A DNA stretch of 6,418 bases from assembly GCA_019894655.1 (NCBI GenBank), contig JAGXNZ010000358.1:1-6418 (forward strand), written 5' to 3'. This DNA is from Promethearchaeota archaeon. Its GTDB lineage: Archaea > Asgardarchaeota > Lokiarchaeia > Sigynarchaeales > SOKP01. Made by a program: the position numbers and the translations under genes. Within the stretch, counting starts at the first letter, position 1. Every line of letters starts with the position of its first letter. Shown one piece after another: positions 1 through 6,418 of this stretch. The notes below the pieces were generated by a model. It was not told where the DNA came from. It was given only the letters and a program-made list of their open reading frames with translations, and did no database searches.

Positions 1-1138
1 GACTTTTGAGGAGATGGATAAGATTGCCTCCAATCACAAATTGAAATGTCCAAAATGCGACGCTCATTTAGGAAAAATTGAAGAATATAATTTAATGCTT
101 AAAACTTCAGTTGGTAATGGGACTACCGCATATCTGCGCCCAGAAACGGCAACTACAACCTATTTATTGTTTAATCGTTTAAACCAGGACGCACGGAGAC
201 AATATCCTATTAAAGTGTTTCAATATGGGAAAGCATTTAGAAATGAAATATCCCCAAGACAATTGGTACTTCGTATGAGGGCGTTTGATCAATTTGAAAT
301 TCAATTGTTCATAGGAAAGGAGCAGGAATATAATTATGAAGAATATAATGAAATTAGTCGAGAAGTACTTCCCTTGCTGGATTGGCAAACTCAAGAAAAA
401 AATATATTAGTCCCCAATCGGATTTCCCTAAAACAAGCAATAAAAACTAATATGCTTAAGAAACCCGCTTTTGCATACTGCTTATTTTTAGGTTACTACT
501 TAACATCAAAATTGGGATTTCCAGACGAAGTAATAAGATTAAGACAACACTCTCCACAAGAAATGGCTCACTATGCAGATGATGCTTGGGATTTAGAGAT
601 TAACACTTATCAATTTGGATGGGTTGAAATTTGTGGAATACATGATAGAACTGATTACGATTTAAAAAGACATGGACAGTTTTCAAAACAAAACTTCAAT
701 ATACCAATGGGTACAGATCAAAATTTAAAAGAAATTCCTCAAATTCTTGAAATTGCTTTTGGGCCTGATAGAATTATTTATACTCTCCTTGAATCTAATT
801 TCAGTGTAGAGGATGAGAGGATTATTCTTAAAATTGAAAGAGATATTGCTCCAAATCTTGTTGCCGTGTTTCCACTTGTGAAAAATAAGGTAAAGATCTT
901 TAATCTTGCGAAAAAAGTACATCGCCTCCTATTGGACAATAGAATATCTTCTTTTTTTGACTCTGCGGGGTCAATTGGAAAGAGGTATAGGAGACAAGAC
1001 GAATTGGGAACTCCTTATTGCATAACAATAGATTACGAGTCATTAGATGATAACACAATAACTATTAGATATAGGGACACTATGGAACAAAAGAGAGTGT
1101 TAATTTCAGAGATACTAGACTATATCGATAAAAATTAA
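1..1138 (+). CDS. glyS: Glycyl-tRNA synthetase, archaeal/eukaryotic class II type (5'-truncated by window edge)
   Basis: Charges tRNA-Gly with glycine in the cytoplasm. The frame stays open to the left edge (codons for T-F-E-E precede the first ATG at 14), so that ATG is probably internal. About 378 residues are visible of a family usually near 570-600, so the N-terminal third lies outside. Counting from the ATG: a CPKC zinc-ribbon-like half site at 12-15; the LRPETA substrate-site motif at 41-46; class II motif 2 with GKAFRNEISPR at 72-82; RQHxxxEMAHYA at 177-188; the glycine-pocket region WVEICGIHDRTDYDL at 203-217; motif 3 FGPDRIIYTLLE at 249-260; and the anticodon-binding domain from about 283 to the end, with GKRYRRQDELGTP and RDTMEQ. 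These are signatures of the alpha2 GlyRS, not the bacterial alpha2beta2 form. One oddity is ATTTY after LRPET, where well-known members have AQGIF. The gene ends in TAA. Family assignment is very secure; the symbol is the usual one for this type. Confidence 0.97.
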   Translation, partial: TFEEMDKIASNHKLKCPKCDAHLGKIEEYNLMLKTSVGNGTTAYLRPETATTTYLLFNRLNQDARRQYPIKVFQYGKAFRNEISPRQLVLRMRAFDQFEIQLFIGKEQEYNYEEYNEISREVLPLLDWQTQEKNILVPNRISLKQAIKTNMLKKPAFAYCLFLGYYLTSKLGFPDEVIRLRQHSPQEMAHYADDAWDLEINTYQFGWVEICGIHDRTDYDLKRHGQFSKQNFNIPMGTDQNLKEIPQILEIAFGPDRIIYTLLESNFSVEDERIILKIERDIAPNLVAVFPLVKNKVKIFNLAKKVHRLLLDNRISSFFDSAGSIGKRYRRQDELGTPYCITIDYESLDDNTITIRYRDTMEQKRVLISEILDYIDKN

Positions 1139-1159
1139 CAAAAAATAAAGTTAAAATAT

Positions 1160-1197
1160 CTTTAAACGACCGAGTTTTTCAGAAAAAAATTTTAAAG
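1160..1197 (+). terminator. Possible GlyRS terminator: T5 tract within a weak inverted repeat
   Basis: Starting 21 bases after the GlyRS stop codon, a T5 run (1175-1179) follows the only GC-containing patch of the spacer (CGACCGAG, 1167-1174). It is flanked by the perfect 7-base inverted repeat CTTTAAA (1160-1166) and TTTAAAG (1191-1197). Archaeal RNA polymerase commonly terminates at oligo-T without needing a hairpin. In sequence this AT-rich such arms can arise by chance, so only the T tract carries weight. Confidence 0.3.
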
Positions 1198-1211
1198 AGA
1201 AGAACATTTTT

Positions 1212-1260
1212 CTAAAAAATATATCAATTATCAAAAAAAAAATTTTAGTACTTTTAAATT
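1212..1260 (+). promoter_or_regulatory. Probable archaeal promoter of the surface-protein operon
   Basis: The 126-base gap before the ATG at 1265 is nearly all A and T. The best TATA-like string is AAAAAATATAT at 1214-1224, which would place transcription start near 1246-1248 and give a leader of about 18 bases. A second AT block, A10 followed by T4 at 1233-1246, sits about 26 bases before the ATG and would suit a leaderless transcript. No GGAGG- or GGTGA-like ribosome binding site precedes 1265. The exact box is uncertain because the whole spacer is AT-rich; a promoter somewhere here is likely, since a new unit starts after a 126-base gap. Confidence 0.4.
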
Positions 1261-1264
1261 TATC

Positions 1265-4039
1265 ATGATTCATAATAACATTTTTCACGCTAAGTTGAAA
1301 GGAAAGAAAGGAATTAATTTTTTTAAAATGGCTTTATGCATTTTATTCATTCTTATCTTTACATTTAATGTCTTTTATTTAGATTTTAATTTAAAACGAG
1401 ATTACAACGACACTAGAGATAATTTTTCTCAAGATTTCGATATCACGGGCAAAACTGACCTAAATACCGCAGCAGGTCCAGAAATTTTTGTGGATCCGTT
1501 TACGGTTAATTTTAGTAAAATATGGAGTTTTTTTAGAACAAATTACAAGACTGACTTAGATATGGACAAAGATACTTACTACAGATTTGGAAATGATCTC
1601 GGAGTCGTAAGTTTTGACAAAGTATATTCAGTCGATAATTTGCTTTTATATAAGACCTTATTAAAAAACAATATAGATGCCTTTGAGACTTTTGATACTT
1701 ATTTAAAATTACGAGAGTCACCGTTATGGTATCAAGATAGCATTAATCAAAATAGTTATGGATTTGTTAGATCTGTTGATAACACAACTGGTGAGATTTT
1801 TGACAACGATCGATACTTGATTGACAATCTTATGCCTATATTTCTATTAATTGAAAATATAGGAAGTGAAATTAACAGTTTTGATATTAGTGGTGTTAAA
1901 CCAAAAGATTCTATTGAGGAGATATTTAGTTTAATAAATTCCTCTCAATTTTGGGATGATACTAACAAAGGGTTCTATGATCATAATTCAACAACAGACA
2001 AATACGCAGAGAGTAATATGAATGCTGTATTGGCTTTCTTGGAAATTCATCGGATTTACAAGCAACTTGGATTAAATGTTGATATAATGAATAGGGCATA
2101 TGAACTAGCAAATATTACTATGAATAAACTTTTAGATGAGCTATGGGACGATACAAATATTGGTTTTGAATATTATCGTTTAAATGATTGGACCCCTGGG
2201 GGGGTAGACTATAATTTTAAATATTTACAAACTAATGCTTTAGGAATTATAACGCTATTAGAATTTTGGAAAGAATCAGGAATGCAAATTGACTCTACTT
2301 ACTTTAAAAACGCTACAATTCTATTTAACAAAATGGATGCATTATGGAATGGTACAACTATCGCTTATGAACAATTCAGTGATCCATCTTGGGGTGGACC
2401 CCCGATAGTAGATGCCACATATCTAGAATTGGAAGCAAATTCCATAATGATGTCAGCTTGTTTAAAATTTTTTGAATACACCGGAAACCTAACTTACTAC
2501 GATAGAGCGTGGGACTTATATAATACTTTTGAAAATGACTTCTATGATACTTCCGTTGATTCCTATGGAAATTCAATTTATATCGTTGATAATGATAAAA
2601 ATTTCCACGGTAATCTTAAATTATGCGAAGCTTATTTAAATGCTTTCAAAATATATAGTAATACTCAATTAGTTTCTGAATATAATGTATCGAGTGAAAT
2701 TCCTGATTTTATATTTAACCAAGATGTTTTAAACGTTACAAGTATCTACTCATATAAAAAAACTGATCAGTTTTATAATATAACTACGATGGAATATGAA
2801 TCATTTACAATTGAATATCAAATTGATACTGCTTCAATTAATTATATATTTAAATCCCCCGAAAATGTAATTTTAAATACTACATCTCAGCAGGTTACGA
2901 GCACATCCACGACTTTTTTAACCGATATCACTGATGCGTTTGAAATAGGACAGGGATATTACCTTCAAATATTTGTTAATTCAACAAATTTTGGAACTTC
3001 TCACGTATTAAAACAATTTAATGTGATCTCCGGTTTAGTAGACTCGCCAATTTTAGGTTTACCGGTTGTGCTGTACCAGGGGCCTGTTATTAACATTACA
3101 CTCCCAATTAATAATACACGCAATGAATATGTCAATTTAACAGTTTCCATGGAGGGAATCGACATTTTTGACGAAGTTCAAAATATTACATTTAATACGC
3201 TTGTGTTAACTAATGTTTCGTTTAACCTTACCGCTACGCTTGGCGCAACTATCGGACCTCATACTATTAATTTTATATTTAGAGAGGGTAATATCACCTA
3301 CTTAGAAATATCCAGAATAATAAATATAGGACATTCGTTCGATTATACTAATTTTATATATCAAAATACAATAGTTGATGGAGTGAGCGCTTTTGCCTCG
3401 TTAACCTTGATTAATTTCCTTCCAAATAGTACCCAAATATTGAATGTTAGTTTCTACGAAGATGATTCCTTAATTTTTAGGGAAGAAACACTTTTAGTCG
3501 AAGAGGAAATTAAAACTGTCTATTACGATTTAGACTATACAGATACAGAAACTCATATTGTGAATGTCACTATGAAAATTTCAAAGGAAGATACAATATT
3601 TTATACTAAACAATTTTATGTAGAGATAATAGATAGATTCGAAATTTTAAGCGCTACATTTCCAGAAACAATATTACAAGGTAGTGTAGCTCAGTTTATT
3701 TTAATTATTCAGAATAACTTAGATGTTTCTGAATCGTTTATACTCTATGTAAACGGTGTTCCTGTTGAGACTAATCTCAATAGTTTAGGACCGGGTATCA
3801 ATAGAATCGCAGCGGAAGTAATTCCTAGCATAAATCCTTATGACTTTGGAAAAAAATCTTATACGTTTGAATTAAGAGATAGTTTGAATGAGCCTATTGT
3901 AATGTACTATTTTGAAGTACAAATGGAACTGTCGTCATTCAATTTAGTACTTTTTTATATTCTTCCTATTTTAATTCCTATAGGCATTATTTTAATATAT
4001 AAAAACAAAGAGATAAAGAATAAAATGTTAAGAAGATGA
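1265..4039 (+). CDS. Membrane-anchored extracellular protein with (alpha/alpha)6-toroid-like region and beta-sandwich repeats
   Basis: A 924-residue protein that I do not recognise as a named family. A basic N-region (KLKGKKG, 10-16) precedes a hydrophobic segment at about 19-40: a signal peptide or signal anchor with no lipobox. Residues 80-470 are helical and repetitive. Six helices open with Asn plus hydrophobics (N125, N188, N251, N324, N392, N450), and aromatic/Asp/Gly loops alternate with them (W155, FWDDTNKGF 229-237, LWDDTNIGF 293-301, LWNGTTIAY 360-368, FYDTSVDSYG 426-435). This resembles the (alpha/alpha)6 barrel of several glycoside hydrolases and sugar epimerases, but no catalytic set can be assigned. 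Residues 490-890 are Thr/Asn/Val-rich beta sequence, probably three or four Ig-like domains. A membrane segment at about 892-912 and a basic tail (KNKEIKNKMLRR) follow. There are about 24 N-x-S/T sequons. C399 and C454 are the only cysteines in the predicted exterior. Start 1265 is preferred to the ATG at 1328 because it keeps the basic N-region. It is probably co-transcribed with the gene three bases downstream. Confidence 0.85.
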   Translation: MIHNNIFHAKLKGKKGINFFKMALCILFILIFTFNVFYLDFNLKRDYNDTRDNFSQDFDITGKTDLNTAAGPEIFVDPFTVNFSKIWSFFRTNYKTDLDMDKDTYYRFGNDLGVVSFDKVYSVDNLLLYKTLLKNNIDAFETFDTYLKLRESPLWYQDSINQNSYGFVRSVDNTTGEIFDNDRYLIDNLMPIFLLIENIGSEINSFDISGVKPKDSIEEIFSLINSSQFWDDTNKGFYDHNSTTDKYAESNMNAVLAFLEIHRIYKQLGLNVDIMNRAYELANITMNKLLDELWDDTNIGFEYYRLNDWTPGGVDYNFKYLQTNALGIITLLEFWKESGMQIDSTYFKNATILFNKMDALWNGTTIAYEQFSDPSWGGPPIVDATYLELEANSIMMSACLKFFEYTGNLTYYDRAWDLYNTFENDFYDTSVDSYGNSIYIVDNDKNFHGNLKLCEAYLNAFKIYSNTQLVSEYNVSSEIPDFIFNQDVLNVTSIYSYKKTDQFYNITTMEYESFTIEYQIDTASINYIFKSPENVILNTTSQQVTSTSTTFLTDITDAFEIGQGYYLQIFVNSTNFGTSHVLKQFNVISGLVDSPILGLPVVLYQGPVINITLPINNTRNEYVNLTVSMEGIDIFDEVQNITFNTLVLTNVSFNLTATLGATIGPHTINFIFREGNITYLEISRIINIGHSFDYTNFIYQNTIVDGVSAFASLTLINFLPNSTQILNVSFYEDDSLIFREETLLVEEEIKTVYYDLDYTDTETHIVNVTMKISKEDTIFYTKQFYVEIIDRFEILSATFPETILQGSVAQFILIIQNNLDVSESFILYVNGVPVETNLNSLGPGINRIAAEVIPSINPYDFGKKSYTFELRDSLNEPIVMYYFEVQMELSSFNLVLFYILPILIPIGIILIYKNKEIKNKMLRR

Positions 4040-4042
4040 TTA

Positions 4043-5773
4043 ATGATGATTAACCATAAGCGATTTATTAAAAATGTAATATTTGCTCTTACCCTATTCA
4101 CAATAATTCTGAGTATCTGGGCTAATTCAATTAACACAAGCAGCATAACAACAATAGACAACGATAATGATAAAATCTTTACAGATTTTAAGATGGATCC
4201 TGAAGTGAAAACTGCTAGTAACGGTAATCCACCTTTAAATTACTCGGATATGTCTCAAAACGCGTCGATAATTTATAGATTATTCGAATCTGTTAAATTT
4301 AACATAAATGCTTCAAATTTCGCTTACTCAAATTATACTGTCATGCAAATTCATTATTCAAACGGAGTTGTAGATGATTTTGATATGATAAATGTTGGTG
4401 GAACAGAAAATTTTACTTATACTTATAAACCAGAATATAACGCTCCATTAGGGTTTCAAAATGTAAGCTTTTTGATATACAATGCATCAGATTCTCTCCT
4501 TAGTTCCTCAACCCCGATAACTAACTTCACAATTAATACTAACTATTTCCTAGTATTTGATGAAATAACAAAAACAGAATATAATAGGGGTGATACTCTC
4601 GATGTTAATTTAAATGTATTCCCTCAACCCTATGATTTTAATTGGAATGTGTCGATAGTTGACAATGATAACGAGACTTTACAAAACAATTTATTTGACC
4701 TTGGTAATAATCTTCTCCATATCTCTATTCTAATTGATAATAGATTTGAATTCTCAAATAAAATCTATTATATTAAACTTAACATGACTGACGTTTCAAA
4801 TAGTACTACGGAAGCCGCATATCTCCCTTTTATGGTTCTGAATATTTTACCTGAAATTACAATACCTTCAGTTAAAATTTCTAAAAATCCTTTGAAAAGA
4901 GCAGAAGATTGCAGAGTAACATTAAATGCAACAGACCAAGATCCAAATACACTTCCCGAAAATCTAACCGTTTCCATGGTAATCCAAACATCTACTGGGG
5001 AAATGCTAGCTCCAATTGAATTTACAAATCATAATAATTGGAGTTTCTCAGTTACTTTTTCGGTAGCTGCTAATAAACCAGTAGGCATGTATCAAATACA
5101 TATCGAAGTTGAAGACCAGTATAATGGAATAGCATCCTATACTACATCTCTAATCATCGAAAATAATCCTCCCAATATTTTAAGCTATTCTGTAAACGGA
5201 TTGAGCATGAACCAAAGCATAGTTTTAAATTATGGTGAGGATTTAATTTTTAGTTTTGATGTTACCGATGTTGAAAACACAATTGCTTATATTACAGTAT
5301 CACTTATAGATGCAGAAGCCAATTGGTATAACATCACAAGAGAATATGCGGTTGGTATGAGGATAGCAATTCGTACTGAGGAATTAATAACTGGTATTTG
5401 GTACGCTTACATCTCCGCAACTGATATTGATGGTGCTACGACATACCTTAATTCAGATTTTGACTTAGGACCCCAAGAAATCAATGTGTTACCTGATTTA
5501 GTAACACCTATTCTGCCTTGGATTGGTTTTTCCTTAGGGATTATACTTGGCGTGTTAGCGGGAGTGGGTATATTATACAAGAAATTTAAAACTAAATCTG
5601 TAGATTTGAAAAAAACACAATCTAAAAAATCAGCTCCACAAAAACTCGTAAAAAAAGTGAAGTCAATTCCTTCAAGAAAAAAGGATATAGAAGAAGAAAT
5701 TGAGAAAGCTGAAGTACAAGACGAACCCTCCTCTAAAGAACCACAAAGAAAAATCAAAAGAAAGTTAAAATAG
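4043..5773 (+). CDS. Surface protein with Ig/cadherin-like domains, one C-terminal membrane helix and a lysine-rich cytoplasmic tail
   Basis: A 576-residue protein of no family I can name. HKRFIK followed by a hydrophobic stretch (about 12-27) is a signal peptide or anchor without a lipobox cysteine. Residues 60-482 look like about four beta-sandwich domains, at roughly 60-168, 170-268, 270-372 and 373-482. The last two carry cadherin/Ig-like marks: ATDQDPN at 296-302, a VEDQYNG strand-loop at 356-362, the NNPPNI linker at 374-379, VTDVEN at 407-412 and ATDIDG at 459-464. A helix at about 488-512 (PWIGFSLGIILGVLAGVGIL) crosses the membrane. Residues 513-576 hold 20 Lys, 3 Arg and 10 acidic residues. 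There are about 17 N-x-S/T sequons and a single cysteine (C290). The start is a tandem ATG-ATG; 4046 is equally possible. It begins three bases after the upstream stop with no clear Shine-Dalgarno, suggesting translational coupling. Adhesion or cell-surface scaffolding is an inference from the architecture. Confidence 0.85.
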   Translation: MMINHKRFIKNVIFALTLFTIILSIWANSINTSSITTIDNDNDKIFTDFKMDPEVKTASNGNPPLNYSDMSQNASIIYRLFESVKFNINASNFAYSNYTVMQIHYSNGVVDDFDMINVGGTENFTYTYKPEYNAPLGFQNVSFLIYNASDSLLSSSTPITNFTINTNYFLVFDEITKTEYNRGDTLDVNLNVFPQPYDFNWNVSIVDNDNETLQNNLFDLGNNLLHISILIDNRFEFSNKIYYIKLNMTDVSNSTTEAAYLPFMVLNILPEITIPSVKISKNPLKRAEDCRVTLNATDQDPNTLPENLTVSMVIQTSTGEMLAPIEFTNHNNWSFSVTFSVAANKPVGMYQIHIEVEDQYNGIASYTTSLIIENNPPNILSYSVNGLSMNQSIVLNYGEDLIFSFDVTDVENTIAYITVSLIDAEANWYNITREYAVGMRIAIRTEELITGIWYAYISATDIDGATTYLNSDFDLGPQEINVLPDLVTPILPWIGFSLGIILGVLAGVGILYKKFKTKSVDLKKTQSKKSAPQKLVKKVKSIPSRKKDIEEEIEKAEVQDEPSSKEPQRKIKRKLK

Positions 5774-5779
5774 AAAAAA
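5774..5779 (-). terminator. Oligo-T terminator for ftr
   Basis: Six A residues on the plus strand read as T6 on the minus strand, 41 bases past the ftr stop codon. They lie immediately after the TAG of the convergent gene. Together with the plus-strand tract at 5802-5811 they make a compact two-way terminator in a 47-base spacer. Confidence 0.4.
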
Positions 5780-5801
5780 TATTCTTATTCCACGCCTTAA
5801 A

Positions 5802-5811
5802 TTTCTTTTTT
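5802..5811 (+). terminator. Oligo-T terminator of the surface-protein operon
   Basis: TTTCTTTTTT starts 28 bases after the TAG stop of the 576-residue protein and has no stable hairpin before it. U-rich tracts of this kind end transcription in archaea. Its place just before the convergent Ftr stop codon supports the call. Confidence 0.5.
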
Positions 5812-5820
5812 AATTAGTGT

Positions 5821-6418
5821 TTAAGCCAAAACATCGTGAAGGCGATATTGAAACTTTCCTAATTTACCTCCATAATTGCCTGCACTAATTTTATTAATAT
5901 TAGGGACTTGAACAGCAGCGTTAATGCCTAATTTCATAGCTTCTTTGATGATTTCCTCGGATGCACCATCAAGTATTATTTCGTAAACACAATTGTCTTT
6001 ATCTCCTAATAGGGAGTTGTCAATTTTCTGTCGGAGAGTTGGACATAGTGGATCATTTGTTGATGCGTTTAAAAAGCCGTATTGAGAACCGACTTTTGAA
6101 CCTGAACGCGCTATTCCGCCTGGAAATGGCGAAATGATATTTTCTAAATTTTTAATCGCTTCAATTGCTTTTTCAGCAGCTTCTAATGTGGCTTTTTGTG
6201 TTTCACCATATATCAAAAAATTACCTCCAGCTATTCCTTTTCCGACTTTGAAAACACTCTGTACTTTAAATTCCCCATCCATAACAGGAATTTTCCACGC
6301 TTCGAATGGAAAGGATCCTTCAATTTTTTCCTCAAATTTGTCTCCAAAAAATTTTAATTTATACCCCGTCTTGATTTCAAAATCTTTTTCTGGAACGAGA
6401 GAGGTATTCAACGCGTCA
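5821..6418 (-). CDS. ftr: Formylmethanofuran:tetrahydromethanopterin N-formyltransferase, C-terminal part (5' end outside window)
   Basis: Ftr moves the formyl group from formylmethanofuran to N5 of tetrahydromethanopterin in the cytoplasm. This is the second step of the methyl branch of archaeal CO2 reduction (Wood-Ljungdahl or methanogenesis), and runs backwards in C1 oxidation. The frame is open to the right edge and starts D-A-L-N, so the TTG at 6411-6409 is not the real start. The visible 198 residues match the last two thirds of a family of about 297. Counting from the D: GYKLKFFGD at 18-26; KGIAGGNF at 60-67; PFPGGIARSGSKVGSQYGF at 97-115; NASTNDPLCPTL at 117-128; VYEIILDGASEE at 144-155; SAGNYGGKLGK at 178-188; and the C-terminal LHDVLA. 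No frameshift or missing block is visible. The gene ends in TAA and converges on the surface-protein operon; its own operon partners, if any, lie to the right of the window. Confidence 0.97.
   Translation of the reverse strand, partial: DALNTSLVPEKDFEIKTGYKLKFFGDKFEEKIEGSFPFEAWKIPVMDGEFKVQSVFKVGKGIAGGNFLIYGETQKATLEAAEKAIEAIKNLENIISPFPGGIARSGSKVGSQYGFLNASTNDPLCPTLRQKIDNSLLGDKDNCVYEIILDGASEEIIKEAMKLGINAAVQVPNINKISAGNYGGKLGKFQYRLHDVLA

Noticed and set aside
14..16. ATG at 14 as the true start of the synthetase
   Set aside because: The frame is open to the window edge, and a GlyRS starting here would lack the family's N-terminal third, including motif 1.
179..922. Two minus-strand open frames (71 and 65 codons) within the GlyRS gene
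   Set aside because: They overlap a strongly conserved gene and encode Phe/Ile/Leu-rich low-complexity peptides typical of antisense shadows.
1183..1247. Repeated AAAAAAATTTTA at 1183-1194 and 1236-1247, possibly an operator or curved DNA
   Set aside because: The spacer is almost wholly A and T, so such matches are expected by chance; there is no third copy and no information-rich core.
1139..1264. A small RNA or tRNA gene in the spacer after GlyRS
   Set aside because: There is no cloverleaf, no GC-rich stem and no box elements; the stretch is low-complexity AT sequence.
1607..2674. Assignment of the helical region to the YyaL/DUF255 or N-acylglucosamine 2-epimerase family
   Set aside because: The loops look similar in general style, but the signature motifs of those families are not visible, so only the fold class is proposed.
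1533..4977. Four minus-strand open frames of 62-69 codons inside the two surface-protein genes
   Set aside because: They are short, have no recognisable protein features and are explained by the AT-rich coding strand opposite.
5407..5757. Minus-strand open frame of 116 codons opposite the 3' end of the 576-residue gene
   Set aside because: It is antisense to the lysine-rich tail and membrane helix; its Phe/Ser-rich sequence is just the complement of AAA/GAA codons. It has no domain and no separate regulatory signal.
6409..6411. TTG as the start of ftr
   Set aside because: The upstream codons (D-A-L) continue in frame, and a start here would remove about 100 conserved residues of Ftr.

Overview
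The window is AT-rich and codes for protein almost throughout. Two unrelated housekeeping genes cut by its edges flank a two-gene cluster for surface proteins. The left gene is a glycyl-tRNA synthetase of the archaeal/eukaryotic homodimeric class II type. The right gene, on the minus strand, is Ftr (formylmethanofuran:tetrahydromethanopterin formyltransferase). These two genes, together with secreted, Asn-rich, sequon-dense proteins and oligo-T tracts at gene ends, point to an archaeon with tetrahydromethanopterin-linked C1 metabolism. An Asgard (Lokiarchaeia-like) genome fits best, but that is an inference from overall character: no marker in the window proves it, and other uncultured archaea with Ftr remain possible.

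Layout. Positions 1-1138 (+) hold the C-terminal two thirds of GlyRS, from the end of the N-terminal part through class II motifs 2 and 3 and the anticodon-binding domain. Positions 1139-1264 are a very AT-rich spacer with a possible GlyRS terminator and the probable promoter of the next unit. Positions 1265-4039 (+) encode a 924-residue membrane-anchored extracellular protein: an N-terminal membrane segment, a helical region with six repeats that reads as an (alpha/alpha)6 toroid, about 400 residues of beta-sandwich type sequence, and a C-terminal membrane anchor. Positions 4043-5773 (+) encode a 576-residue protein: a signal peptide or anchor, about four Ig/cadherin-like beta domains, one membrane segment and a 64-residue lysine-rich cytoplasmic tail. 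Positions 5774-5820 are a short convergent spacer with an oligo-T tract for each strand. Positions 5821-6418 (-) hold the C-terminal 198 residues of Ftr.

How the genes relate. The two surface-protein genes are three bases apart, in the same reading frame, and almost certainly co-transcribed. They look like partners on the cell surface: one with an enzyme-like or ligand-binding helical toroid, the other with adhesion-like beta domains and a charged tail inside the cell. Neither can be given a function from sequence alone. GlyRS and Ftr act in the cytoplasm in translation and C1 transfer, and have no evident link to the surface pair. No RNA genes, mobile elements, CRISPR arrays or long DNA repeats were seen.
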